Part shown: piece by piece, positions 18,503 to 27,851 of the stretch
Numbering within the stretch: the first letter of the stretch is position 1
How the letters are laid out: the number at the start of each line of letters is the position of its first letter
Source of the DNA: Arthrospira sp. PCC 9108
GTDB taxonomy: Bacteria; Cyanobacteriota; Cyanobacteriia; Cyanobacteriales; Microcoleaceae
Reading direction: 5' to 3'
Length of the DNA stretch: 64,000 nt
NCBI GenBank assembly: GCA_016745315.1
Contig: CP066886.1
Span: 6,324,501-6,388,500, forward strand
Notes under the pieces: model-generated
Told to the model about the DNA's origin: nothing
The model's input: the letters and a program-made list of their open reading frames with translations, nothing else
Database searches by the model: none
Made by a program: the position numbers and the translations under genes

Positions 18503-18522
18503 AATTTTTGTATTTACGAGAA

Positions 18523-18717
18523 ATGACTACCCACTTTATTACTGCTGAAATCGATTTAACTGAATCCCCAAAGGCTTTACAAGAGGCGATCGCCACCGAA
18601 TTAGAAAATCGGGGCCAGCCCCTGCGGTGGGCGATTACCAAAGTAGATACTAACCGCCAAATCGCCCATGTAGAAGCAGTTGTCACCACAGGCGACCATC
18701 CCGGTCAGCCACAATAG
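18523..18717 (+). CDS. Hypothetical protein, 64 aa, in the ferredoxin cluster
   Basis: A short soluble protein (MTTHFITAEIDLTESPKAL, GQPLRWAITKVD, AHVEAVVTT) with an alternating strand/helix pattern. The ATG at 18523 is chosen because the frame upstream overlaps the ferredoxin gene and codes nonsense. It starts 20 bp after the ferredoxin stop and ends 6 bp before the DUF3326 gene, so it is almost certainly co-transcribed. No known domain is recognised. Tight coupling to ferredoxin suggests an accessory role. Confidence 0.7.
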   Translation: MTTHFITAEIDLTESPKALQEAIATELENRGQPLRWAITKVDTNRQIAHVEAVVTTGDHPGQPQ

Positions 18718-18723
18718 ACAATC

Positions 18724-19781
18724 ATGGCTCGCCCCTTTACCGTGGTAATGATAGTCCCTACCGGAGTAGGGGCCGATTTGGGTGGCTATGCAGGGGATGC
18801 CTTACCCATTGCTCGATCGCTATCTGGAGTCTGTGACACCTTAATCACCCATCCCAACGTCCTCAACGGCGCTCAGTTGTACTGGTCTATACCCAATGCT
18901 CTCTATGTGGAAGGATATGCCCTAGACCAAATGGCGGCGGGGTGTTGGGGACTCCAGCCGGTCCACAGCAACCGGGTGGGACTATTACTCGATCGCGGTA
19001 TGGAACCAGAATTGCAACTGCGACACCTACAGGCCGCAGATGGCGCTAGAGCGACTCTGGGCATCAATATGACTGATTATGTCATTACCGATGCTCCCCT
19101 CAACGTAGAGCTAAGAATAGCCCCCTCTGGTGCTTCTTGGGGAACCATTGGCAACCCAGATAGTTTACTGCGGGGGCACAAAAGTTGATTGAGCAAGCCG
19201 GAGCCGAGGCGATCGCTGTAGTGGCCAGATTTCCAGATGATCAAGGCAGTGTGGCTCTCACCCAGTATCGACAGGGACAGGGTGTTGATCCTCTCGCCGG
19301 AGCCGAAGCCATTATTAGCCATCTCATTGTCCGACATTTTCGCATCCCCTGCGCCCACGCTCCCGCCCTCCTCCCCTTACCCCTTGACCCCCATTTATCA
19401 CCCCGATCCGCCGCCGAGGAAATAGGCTATACATTCCTTCCCTGTGTATTAGCCGGGTTGAGTCGTGCCCCCCAATATGTCCAGTCTCCCTTGACAGCAC
19501 CTGATAGCATCTGGGCCCATCAAGTCGATGCAGTAGTAGTTCCAGAAACCGCCTGTGGTGGTAGTGCTATCCTCAGTTTTGCCAATACCCCCACACGGAT
19601 TATCACCGTAGCCGAAAATGGCACCACTATGGCAACTCCCCCAGAGGCGATCGGTATTAAGACTGTCCCGGTAAAATCCTATTTAGAGGCGATCGGAGTT
19701 TTGGTAACATGGCAACAGGGAGTTAATCATCAAGCCCTCAGACCCCATCTAACAACTCTCAATCGACTGCACACCCCTTAA
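18724..19781 (+). pseudogene. DUF3326 family protein, frameshifted in a G5 run
   Basis: Two frames form one DUF3326 protein of about 350 aa. Frame one (18724-19188) has MARPFTVVMIVPTGVG, GGYAGDALPIARSL and NRVGLLLD. Frame two begins near 19180 (LIEQAGAEAIAVVARFP) and continues through VVVPETACGGSAILSFA and IITVAENGTTM to the end. The expected sequence at the junction is SLLRAAQKLIEQ-like, and one base is missing in G5 (19172-19176). DUF3326 is conserved in cyanobacteria and plastid-bearing lineages with no proven function. Whether the gene is truly broken or the base was lost in sequencing cannot be told here. Confidence 0.8.
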
Positions 19782-19807
19782 CAGAACCATACTCCAGCCC
19801 TAATATC

Positions 19808-20400
19808 GTGGAAAAAATTCCCAATCAGCCAGAATTTGAATCCTTTACCCGCACCCAAATTTTAATCGCTATGGGGGGACCGCCCTATTTTTGCTAGTCA
19901 TTGCTAAAGTCGTGTCTTTCTTTGGTGATTTTTATATCTTACCTGTCGAAATAACCGCTTTAGGGATAATTCAAGGATTAGCGATCGGTGTAGGAATTAC
20001 TGGCGCTAGTGCAATTCTCTATCGTCTTTGGCCAGCTTATAGTCGCAGTGCCGATATTTATTTAAAACTAATTCTCACCCCCTTAATCTGGCCTGATTTA
20101 ATTTGGTTGGGATTGCTTCCCGGTCTCAGTGAAGAGTTACTATTTCGGGGTGTTATTTTCGCCGCCATTGGACTTAATCCCCTCGGTTTAGTCGTTTCTA
20201 GCATCTGTTTTGGTTTACTCCATTTCAGCGGATCCCAACAGTGGCCTTACATTATTTGGGCTACCCTAGTCGGAGTAATTTTAGGCTATAGTGCCTTAGT
20301 TACAGGCAACCTAGTCGTGCCCATTATGGCTCATATTTTTACTAATTTTATATCCGGTTGTCTCTGGAAGTTTAAATATATCGGCAGTTCCCATACCTAA
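19808..20400 (+). pseudogene. CPBP-family intramembrane metalloprotease, frameshifted in a G6 run
   Basis: The natural start is GTG at 19808 (VEKIPNQPEFESFTRTQILIAMGG), after which the frame is lost at G6 (19873-19878) and resumes as LLVIAKVVSFFGDF. One more G restores a continuous protein of about 197 aa with four or five membrane helices. The family motifs are present: SEELLFRGVIF (Glu pair and Arg), FGLLHFS (His) and MAHIFTNF (His), which bind metal in CAAX/bacteriocin-processing type proteases. It is the last gene of the ferredoxin-DUF3326 cluster, 26 bp after the upstream stop. The indel may be a sequencing error. Confidence 0.78.
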
Positions 20401-20556
20401 AACATTCATCAACCCCCTAATCATAATCAATCTCTGTTCCTCCAGCCACCCGGTCAGCATAAATATCTCAGCGGTGGACATATACAAGTTATTTATGCGA
20501 TAATCTCCCTAGGGTCACGTCAATAAGCACATCAGTCTTAACCAAATCACAGGAAT

Positions 20557-21105
20557 ATGAGTAATCTTACCCATTCATCCCCTGATAACAACCAATCTTT
20601 CACGGAGTTAGATATTCCCCTGGAACGAGATATTTTTCTCCGTACCTTAATCAGAGAACTCGCTGGGACACTGGAAAACGTTGTCGGCTTAGAAGAAGCA
20701 TCCGGTTTTATCAGCGTTGTCGGTCAGTCAATGGGTAGAGCCATTGATCACCATTATAAATCAGCCCTGCAACTTTCTCGACTCTCCCGTTCACAAGTCG
20801 CTCAAGTTTTGGTGGACCTCAAGCGACGCATTAACGGCGATTTTTATGTCATCGAAGAAGACGACGAAAAAATAGTTTTTGGAAATAGAGCTTGTCCTTT
20901 TGGAGATAAGGTCTTAAATCGTCCTTCTATGTGTATGATGACCTCTAATGTATTTGGCTCAATTGCCGCTGATAATCTCGGTTATGCCAAAGTAGAATTA
21001 CAGGAAACTATTGCTCAAGGTCATTCAGGCTGTCGAGTAGTTGTTTATCTTCAACCCACCGAAGATGCCGAAGATGCCGAAGGTAGGGAGTATTTTAGAA
21101 TCTAA
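20557..21105 (+). CDS. Methanogen output domain 1 (MetOD1)-like signalling protein
   Basis: 182 aa. The core (about 25-165) has an LRTLIRELAGTLENVVG helix, an ISVVGQSMGRAI segment and a conserved Cys-bearing stretch (NRACPFGDKV, PSMCMMTSNVFGSIAA, LGYAKVEL) like the MetOD1 domain found beside or fused to kinases. It may be a sensor or output partner. It lies 6 bp upstream of a PAS-histidine kinase gene, so the pair is an operon and probably one signalling unit. The ligand or output is unknown. The C-terminal EDAEDAEG repeat is a low-complexity tail. Confidence 0.75.
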   Translation: MSNLTHSSPDNNQSFTELDIPLERDIFLRTLIRELAGTLENVVGLEEASGFISVVGQSMGRAIDHHYKSALQLSRLSRSQVAQVLVDLKRRINGDFYVIEEDDEKIVFGNRACPFGDKVLNRPSMCMMTSNVFGSIAADNLGYAKVELQETIAQGHSGCRVVVYLQPTEDAEDAEGREYFRI

Positions 21106-21111
21106 AACATT

Positions 21112-22500
21112 ATGACACCTGAGCAGTTTTTAGAGGTGGCTCGTGTCTTGCCAGAGCCGTTAATTTTGGCTACAGTTAACGGTGAGATTTTAATGGCAAA
21201 TCGTCCATTTACAAAAATTCTGAATTGTCGCAGTAAAGATTTACAGGGTAAGAATTTATTAGAACTTGTTGATAACCCCCCTGATCAAGTTCTTGAATAT
21301 TTGAAAACTTGCGCCAGATCTCGTCAATTATCCTTGGGTTCATTAACCTTTATCCTCCCTAATAATGACCCTTTAACTTATCGTGCCGAGGGAGCCATAA
21401 TTCAACCAGCTTCCCATGAATCTCCGGCTTTGATTTTACTGCGTTTAGAAAATCGTTCAGCCGCCAATTTAGATTTTACAGTCTTAAATGAAAAAATTGA
21501 TCAACTCAGCCAAGAAATTCACAATCGGAAACAAGTTGAAGCCGCATTAGTCCTCAAAAACCAGGAATTAGAAGAGGCATTTCGTCAATTAAAAAATACT
21601 CAACTTCAGTTAATACAAACCGAAAAAATGTCGAGTCTCGGTCAATTAGTAGCCGGACTCGCTCATGAAATTAATAACCCGGTTACTTTTATTGATGGCA
21701 ATTTAGCTCATGCTGAAGAATATATTGAGACTTTATTGCAGCTAGTGCAGATGTATCAAACAGCATATCCAGAATCATCCCCGACAATTGAACAATTTAA
21801 AGAAGAAATAGATCTGGATTTTCTGGTAGAGGATTTAGATAATTTGTTAGATTCCATGCGTACAGGTACTCAACGGATTTTAAAGATTGTTAAATCCCTA
21901 CGCAATTTCTCCCGGTTGGATGAGTCGGGGTGCAAAGCGGTGGATATTCACGAAGGTATTGAAAGCACCTTAGTGATTTTACGAAATCGGTTAGAAACTC
22001 CCTTAAAATCTGGTAAAATAGAGGTGATACGAGACTATGGCAACTTACCTTTAATAGAATGTTATCCAGGTAAACTTAATCAGGTATTTATGAACTTGAT
22101 TAGTAATGCGATCGATGCTTTAGTAGAATCCGACCAAAAACCACCCCCAGACCGCAACTCCCCACATTCTAGCCAAATTATAATTTCTACCCAACTCATT
22201 GATCACAAGTCTATTAGGATTTCCATTAAAGATAATGGCTCAGGAATTTGTGACCAAGTTTGTCCTCACATTTTTAACCCGTTTTTTACGACTAAACCTG
22301 TCGGGAAAGGTACGGGATTAGGGTTATCAATTAGTTATCAAATTATCACCCAACTGCATCAAGGTCAATTGATTTGTCGGTCAACCCCCCACCAAGGAAC
22401 AGAATTGGGAGTGGAGATTCCTATTCATCAAACACCCCCTAAAAGTGGCGGGTCAAACCCAAAGGCTGTAGTTGAGGGTGACATTTTGGATACGGCTTAA
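21112..22500 (+). CDS. PAS-domain sensor histidine kinase
   Basis: 462 aa, cytosolic (no membrane helix). An N-terminal PAS domain (about 8-120; PLILATVNGEILMANRPF) is followed by a coiled coil (about 125-170), then the phosphoacceptor HisKA helix with LVAGLAHEINNPV. The HATPase_c domain has N box NLISNAIDAL, G1 DNGSGI, and F/G2 FFTTKPVGKGTGLGLS. The kinase core closely resembles the C-terminus of the large multi-PAS kinase at 41.5-44.1 kb. It has no attached receiver, so its response regulator is elsewhere. It is translated with the MetOD1 protein just upstream. Confidence 0.93.
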   Translation: MTPEQFLEVARVLPEPLILATVNGEILMANRPFTKILNCRSKDLQGKNLLELVDNPPDQVLEYLKTCARSRQLSLGSLTFILPNNDPLTYRAEGAIIQPASHESPALILLRLENRSAANLDFTVLNEKIDQLSQEIHNRKQVEAALVLKNQELEEAFRQLKNTQLQLIQTEKMSSLGQLVAGLAHEINNPVTFIDGNLAHAEEYIETLLQLVQMYQTAYPESSPTIEQFKEEIDLDFLVEDLDNLLDSMRTGTQRILKIVKSLRNFSRLDESGCKAVDIHEGIESTLVILRNRLETPLKSGKIEVIRDYGNLPLIECYPGKLNQVFMNLISNAIDALVESDQKPPPDRNSPHSSQIIISTQLIDHKSIRISIKDNGSGICDQVCPHIFNPFFTTKPVGKGTGLGLSISYQIITQLHQGQLICRSTPHQGTELGVEIPIHQTPPKSGGSNPKAVVEGDILDTA

Positions 22501-22517
22501 AAAACCTAGGTGGTGCT

Positions 22518-22574
22518 GGTGCGTCAGAATATATCCATCTGGGTGGGTTTTGATATGGTCGCTTCTGACGCTAC
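22518..22574. repeat. Single palindromic repeat (GGTGCGTCAG family)
   Basis: GGTGCGTCAG at 22518-22527 faces CTGACGCTAC at 22565-22574, one copy with a 37-bp spacer. It sits between the convergent histidine kinase and SDR genes. The same arms occur in the tandem arrays at 31937-32697 and 57566-58376. Confidence 0.7.
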
Positions 22575-22586
22575 GGGAATGTAGGC

Positions 22587-23282
22587 TTAAATGTTGCCGT
22601 AGACGGGAATAGCAGCACCGCGTAGGTCTTTGGCGGCTTCTGAAGCTAAGAAGCAGATCACCTCTCCTAAAGATTGGGGTGTTACCCATTGGTGAGCGTT
22701 ATCACTACCCATGGCTTCGCGGTTGCTGGGGGTGTCAATGACGCTGGGAAGCACACAGTTGGCGGTGATATTGGTGTTTTTGGTTTCATCTGCGATCGCT
22801 TTAGTTAAAGCCACTACCGCCGCCTTAGAAGCACAGTAAGCCGCTAATTGTCCGGCTGGGTCTATAGCGCCACGACTCCCTACCGTCACGATTCTACCGT
22901 AGTTATTTTCTCGCATTTTCCCTAGGCTGTGCTTGCATACAAGGAATGTGGTATTTAAGTTAAGGTCTATGTCTTGTTTCCAGCTATCATAGCTATATTC
23001 GTGGGTAGCCCCCATGGAGAAACCCCCCACTAGATGAATCAGAACATCAACCCGACCCATATCATTAATCAGTTTACTAACCGCGTTTTCGTCCGTGAGA
23101 TCGACCGCCACAAACCGAATTTGCTCAAAGTCCGTGGCCGAAAGGATACCTTTAAGGCGATCGACTTCTGCTTCACTGCGATAGGGTATCGTGACCTTAG
23201 CTTTTTGGTTAAGCACTAGGGGGGTCACTCCTAAACCTAGTCCCCCAGTTCCGCCAGTGATTAGTACCTGTTTATTATTCAT
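22587..23282 (-). CDS. Short-chain dehydrogenase/reductase (SDR) family protein
   Basis: 231 aa, classical SDR. Nucleotide-binding TGGTGGLG is at about residue 9, the adenine-ring Asp is in FVAVDLTDE, and the catalytic set is Ser in IVTVGSRGAI plus Tyr and Lys in AAYCASKAAV. Typical SDR chain length is about 250. The start ATG (23282) is chosen because the longer frame to 23351 adds unrelated residues. The substrate is unknown, and the cofactor preference is not decided by sequence alone. It is convergent with the histidine kinase, with a palindromic repeat between their stops. Confidence 0.9.
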   Translation of the reverse strand: MNNKQVLITGGTGGLGLGVTPLVLNQKAKVTIPYRSEAEVDRLKGILSATDFEQIRFVAVDLTDENAVSKLINDMGRVDVLIHLVGGFSMGATHEYSYDSWKQDIDLNLNTTFLVCKHSLGKMRENNYGRIVTVGSRGAIDPAGQLAAYCASKAAVVALTKAIADETKNTNITANCVLPSVIDTPSNREAMGSDNAHQWVTPQSLGEVICFLASEAAKDLRGAAIPVYGNI

Positions 23283-23539
23283 CTGGATAATTGATAATCG
23301 GCTTTCAATTAACTTTAATGGTTTTCTGGTTGCAGATCTAGGCTCATACAAATCTTGGCGGTGGCTAAAAACCCCATCCTAGGGCAGGGAAAATTTACCA
23401 TAGACCTCTGATTATACTATATATGGCAGCACGGTTTACCATTGTTATAGGATACGTCAAGTTAGGAGATTTGTCAAGAGGAATTATGATAAATGTGTAA
23501 TAATTATTAATTGTTAATGGCGGGGGCGCGCCTCCCCTG

Positions 23540-24110
23540 TAAATTCTGAATTACTCACGACTTTATGAATAAAGCCGCCCGGTGCTACAGATTAGCAGCT
23601 TGCCAATCTGGGTAGGTGAGATTATACGAACAGCACTGGAGCATGAAAACCTTGTCTCAAGAGAGCAAGGATGAAAGGCGACACGGGTACTTTAGTGCCC
23701 GTCAGCCCAAGACCTGATCAACTCTCGAACAACATCGCTGTTTGACTTGACACGCTTACTAGATAAATGCTACACGGATTGTAGTGGTGCGAGGTAACCA
23801 ACCACTTAAAAAACCTTGTTGCCTCAAGGCGTACACTGAACCTTGACCATTGAATCTATGCGGTTTTGCTGCATTGTTCTAGCTTCCTCCAGGCAGCAGG
23901 TAAAAGATTCACAGGAACTAGACAAATCAGTTTTTGAAGTATATTTGCTTCAATCTAAACAGGATTGGCAGAAATGCAACTACGGTAGGGCATACCGAAA
24001 GTAACGCTTGGGGAGAGTCCCACCTCTGGGCTAGACGACGCAAGGAATCTAGTTTAAGTGGTCTCGGTGATCCAAGAATCCCCGTCTCTTCAGAGCGGGG
24101 AGTGTCAACA
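23540..24110 (+). mobile_element. Relic TnpB transposon (tnpB mostly deleted, right end kept)
   Basis: No intact gene. The last 170 bp read like the degenerate C-terminal tail of a cyanobacterial TnpB (VGHTESNAWGES, GLGDPRIPV). They end in a hairpin CCCCG (24080-24084)/CGGGG (24096-24100) followed by AGTGTCAA, the usual right end of IS200/IS605-type elements. The left part (from about 23540; GCCGCCCGG and nearby short hairpins) may be the left end, with the catalytic core of tnpB deleted. The left boundary is uncertain. This kind of remnant keeps the omegaRNA scaffold region. The SBBP gene starts 64 bp downstream. Confidence 0.5.
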
Positions 24111-24888
24111 GGCGAAATTGCCGCAAAATCTCAGCAGTAAAAATCGCCTCAATTCATTGAGGGGGATACCCAGATGATTGAGTCATCGAATGATATAAAT
24201 CCTGTAACCGATGATAGGGAATTAATCTCGGTAGGAGAACAACTGCTAACAGTACAGATTTCAACGCCACCAGAGTTCAGCCAGACCTGGCTACTGGAAA
24301 CCAGTTATGGAACTGGTGGCAATGCCCTCACCACCGGCCTTGATGGGTCTATTTATATAACAGGTTCTACTAGAGAGGACCTGAATGGAGAAATCAATCA
24401 GAGTGGTACTGATAGCTTTATTGTCAAATATGAACCCGATGGGACTCTGGTATGGACAAGACTGTTGGGAGGCAATTATTCTAGATCTTATGGCAATGCC
24501 CTCACCACCGGCCTTGATGGGTCTATTTATATGGCGGGTTGGACTCGGAGTGACCAGATTGTAGAAATTCCTCGACGTGCTTGCTAGTAACAAAAAACTT
24601 CCTCAAACCTACACACAAACCCAAAACCTTGTACTATGCAAACCACCACAATAACCGGAGTTAAAGTGCCAAAATATGTTACACCCAGCGTTGCCACCTG
24701 GCGAAGATGGGAAAAACTCGGCGCAATTAAAGCCGTTCGTACCGTTGGCAACCAACGCAGATACATCATCGAAGAAGCCGAGAAACAAAAGATTAGGGGT
24801 CGAGATAAACCTCACGGTCTACCCCTCCCATTCAAAACCGTACTTGAGACTTTCACCTCATACGGCTCCTAGTTTGACCGTCTCCTTG

Positions 24889-26702
24889 TTAAGAGTACAG
24901 CATCATCTCTTCATCAAGAGCTGTTTTATCGTCGTGACAATGGCGATGTAATAATTGAAGATTCTTGTAGTCATCCTTTCCGCCTTGGCTTCTAGGTACA
25001 ATGTGGTCTATTTCAATTAAATCTGATGGGGTAAAGAATTGCCCACACCAGGTACATCTACCTTTTTGCTTTTTGAGTAGTTTTGATACCCTATTTGGCG
25101 TATCGATTGCTCGTCCTTTCCTGGTTGCCCAGTAGGTCCAATTTCCGTCATAAAGTGTTGCGTCAGGGCGTATTAAGGTATGTCTGACAATTGGAGTCCA
25201 GTTGTGTTTGAATAGATGTAACCCATCTTTGGTTTGGAACATCCAATTTTCGTGTCTTTCTTTCCCATTGCTAAGTTTAATTGTTCCATGTCTGAAATAA
25301 TTTCTTAGCTTTTCGTGACTTCCCTTTCCGCATCTTGATACTGTCCATGCCCGTAACATTTGCCAGATTGTCTTATCTAGTTTGGTGAATGTCTCTGTTG
25401 AGACTACCGCTGAGTAATAGTTTGACCATCCCCTAATAATTGGGTTTAGTTTGTTAATCAGGGCTGATTGAGGTGCTGTTTTAAATTGTTTAATTACACC
25501 TTTTATCACTTCTGTGTGGGCAACAACTGCTTTTTGGCTGGGTTTTATATGTGTTTTGTTTCCTAATGGTTTCCCATGTTGGATTTTCCCAGTTCTATAT
25601 TTTCCTACAGGATATTGCCTAATATTGAAACCTAAGAAATCAAATCCGGGTTTCTCTGCTTTGCCATTATACTCAATAGATTTGAGTGTATGGCAGATTC
25701 GAGTTTTTTCAGGTTTAATCTCTAATCCAACAGGCTTTAGCCATTCAGAAATAGCAGTTTTGCACTGTTCAATGATTCCTAGGTCTTTTGAGATAACCAC
25801 GAAATCATCGGCGTATCGTATTAGGTTGGCTTGTGTGGCTGTTCCTTTATTAGGATACATTTCTTTAACTAGCCTTTCCATACCCAACAGTGCGATGTTG
25901 GCGAGTATTGGACTTATTACCCCTCCCTGGGGTGTCCCTGTTTCTGTATCCTCAAATACACCTTTATCTAGCACTCCCGCTTTGAGCCATTGTTTCAGGT
26001 CTCTTTTTAGGCTGCTTGGACAATGAATTTTGGACAGTAGGTAATCATGGTTCACGGTAAGAGCATTTTGCTATATCGGCATCGAGAACATAATATTGTC
26101 CTTGATTTATGGCAGTATAAATTCTGCCAATTGCGTCATGGGCGGACCGTCCGGGACGGAACCCGTAGCTTGTACCTTCAAATCTCGATTCCCATTCAGG
26201 TTCGAGAGCCGACTTGACCAAGGCTTGCCTTGCTCTATCTTGGATTGTGGGTATTCCTATTCCAGCTTTTATCATCCCTGCCAGGTTTTGGTATCCACAC
26301 CCGTCGCAGTGGTTTTGATTTGAGATTTCCCTTAATGTTCTTAACAAGCTCGAACCTTTGTCTTGAAGAGATTGCTCTTACTCCATCAACTCCGGCTGTT
26401 TTCTTGCCTTGACCCGCTTGGGGGGCGGGTTTATTAAGCTGACTGTTGGGAAGCATGGCTGACCGTGGAACCCGCCCCTACAGCCGCACTGCTAAGAGCC
26501 GGGCATAGTATGATTTCACCAATAGACGTTGCCACCTTCTGGCTTTTGCATCTTGTCCCGATTTAGCTGCTTGAAATATACTCTTTTGGAGCTTGAAAAC
26601 TTTCCGTTGAACCTTAGTCCACGGGATTGTCTTCCATGCGTTGTTCGTAGTCTTGATTGGTTTTGATTTCTCAAATCCTTTCTTTGAACTCGCTATCGCC
26701 AT
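24889..26702 (-). pseudogene. ltrA: Decayed group II intron reverse transcriptase/maturase
   Basis: Compared with copy A (1802-3565) it has four pieces. The N-terminus (26702-26478) is cut by a 76-bp palindromic insertion. The second piece (ending near 26270) changes frame after GRDDKSW through a one-base gain. The third ends at 26045 where two bases are missing after DIAKC. The last (26055-24889) holds YADD, the maturase domain and the HNH motif in good order. It cannot produce a full protein. Most of the C-terminus is still nearly identical to copy A, so decay is recent, and copy A might still act on its RNA in trans. Confidence 0.88.
26411..26486. repeat. Palindromic repeat inserted in the copy B reverse transcriptase
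   Basis: GGGGCGGGTT and AACCCGCCCC form inverted arms about 35 bp apart. The 76 bp are absent from copy A, where about 24 bp of coding sequence occupy the site. The arms resemble those of the GC-rich repeats at 48.6-49 kb. Confidence 0.7.
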
Positions 26703-27851
26703 TTGTACACCTACTAGACTCTATTCTTACAATCAAACCGTGACCTGTTAGCATATCCCTGCCATTACGGCAGGACGTTGGCTTTTGGTCACATCTCACA
26801 TCCTCTAGGACTTGCGGTTACACTTATCCCTACTAACTACCTCGACCAGATAGTTAGAGTCCAGGAGGACTTAAAACGTTCCGTTTATATGGGCATTCCA
26901 TCTTTAGATTTGTCCTCTCCACCGGGGTACTTTTAAAGGTCTGTGTAGGTAAATGAAAGAATCCTCCTACTCTTCCCCTTGCTCTTTTGAGCGCAGCGTG
27001 TCAACCTATTTCGCTACTTAACAGTGACGATGGTTCAAGCCGGACATTCGGTTTCCCTAATCATGGATGGTTGGCAGTGGTCTCGGTTCTGGTGTTGGGT
27101 TACACCTCGGAGCCTTCCGTTCCCCGCTTCAATCCTGAGGTTGTGATTCCCAAAACTGGGGGTGGCTATCGCCGTTACCCTAATTTCCTAACTTTACTTA
27201 TCCATTTATGGGCTTCCTATAAGGAATTTGTATGAGTTAGTTCGTTTTGACCTTGGGTTCCCTGCCTTGTTTTGTATATTTCTATACCAAACGTTGGGAC
27301 ATATAAACAGTTATGGAGATGGTCAGAGGCAAGCCTCTTGTATTCAACCAAGGGGCTGAAATCTCCACCAGGCAGCTATTTCGGGTATCTCATCCCTATT
27401 TCATGCCTGAACGTCTCGCACCCCATTGTCTGTTATACAAGAGTCAGCACCCATTCCCAAAAGGATGACCTCATTAGACAGGCTGAATTTCTACGCAGCG
27501 CATACCCAACAGCATAAATTCTTACAGAAGTTGGCAGTGGACTCAATTTTAAATGGCGAAAATTCCTCGCTATATTGGAACGAATATACGAAGGAAATAT
27601 CGGCACACTTGTCATCGCTCACGCCGATAGGCTTGTCCGTTTCGGATTTCCACTCATTGAATGGTTATGTGCAGAAAGTGGATGTGAATTCGTGGTTCTC
27701 AGGAAAAAGAGTCTCTCTCCAGAACAAGAACTCGTTAGCGATATCTTGTCCATCCTCCACTGTTTCTCTGCTCGGATTTACGGACTACGAAAGTACGAAA
27801 AACCAGCCCGTAAAGAACTTCAAAAAGAAACCCCGTCATCAGACAAGCAAG

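Larger units (their letters stand above)
24792..27421 (-). mobile_element. Group II intron, copy B (antisense insertion in IS607 tnpA)
   Basis: On the minus strand it starts GTGCG at 27421 and ends CCCCTAAT at 24792, 2630 bp, closely matching copy A (2581 bp). The size difference is mostly a 76-bp palindromic insert at 26411-26486. The domain V and VI sequence is kept, but the reverse transcriptase is broken in three places. Because it lies antisense to tnpA it cannot be spliced out of the tnpA message. Confidence 0.9.

Noticed and set aside
25514..26412. Plus-strand frames inside group II intron copy B
   Set aside because: Antisense to the reverse transcriptase; the same shadows appear opposite copy A (2038-2898).
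27272..27517. Separate 81-codon gene at the intron B end
   Set aside because: Its first part lies in the intron 5' region and the last 32 codons are the resumed IS607 TnpA, ending at the premature TAA.
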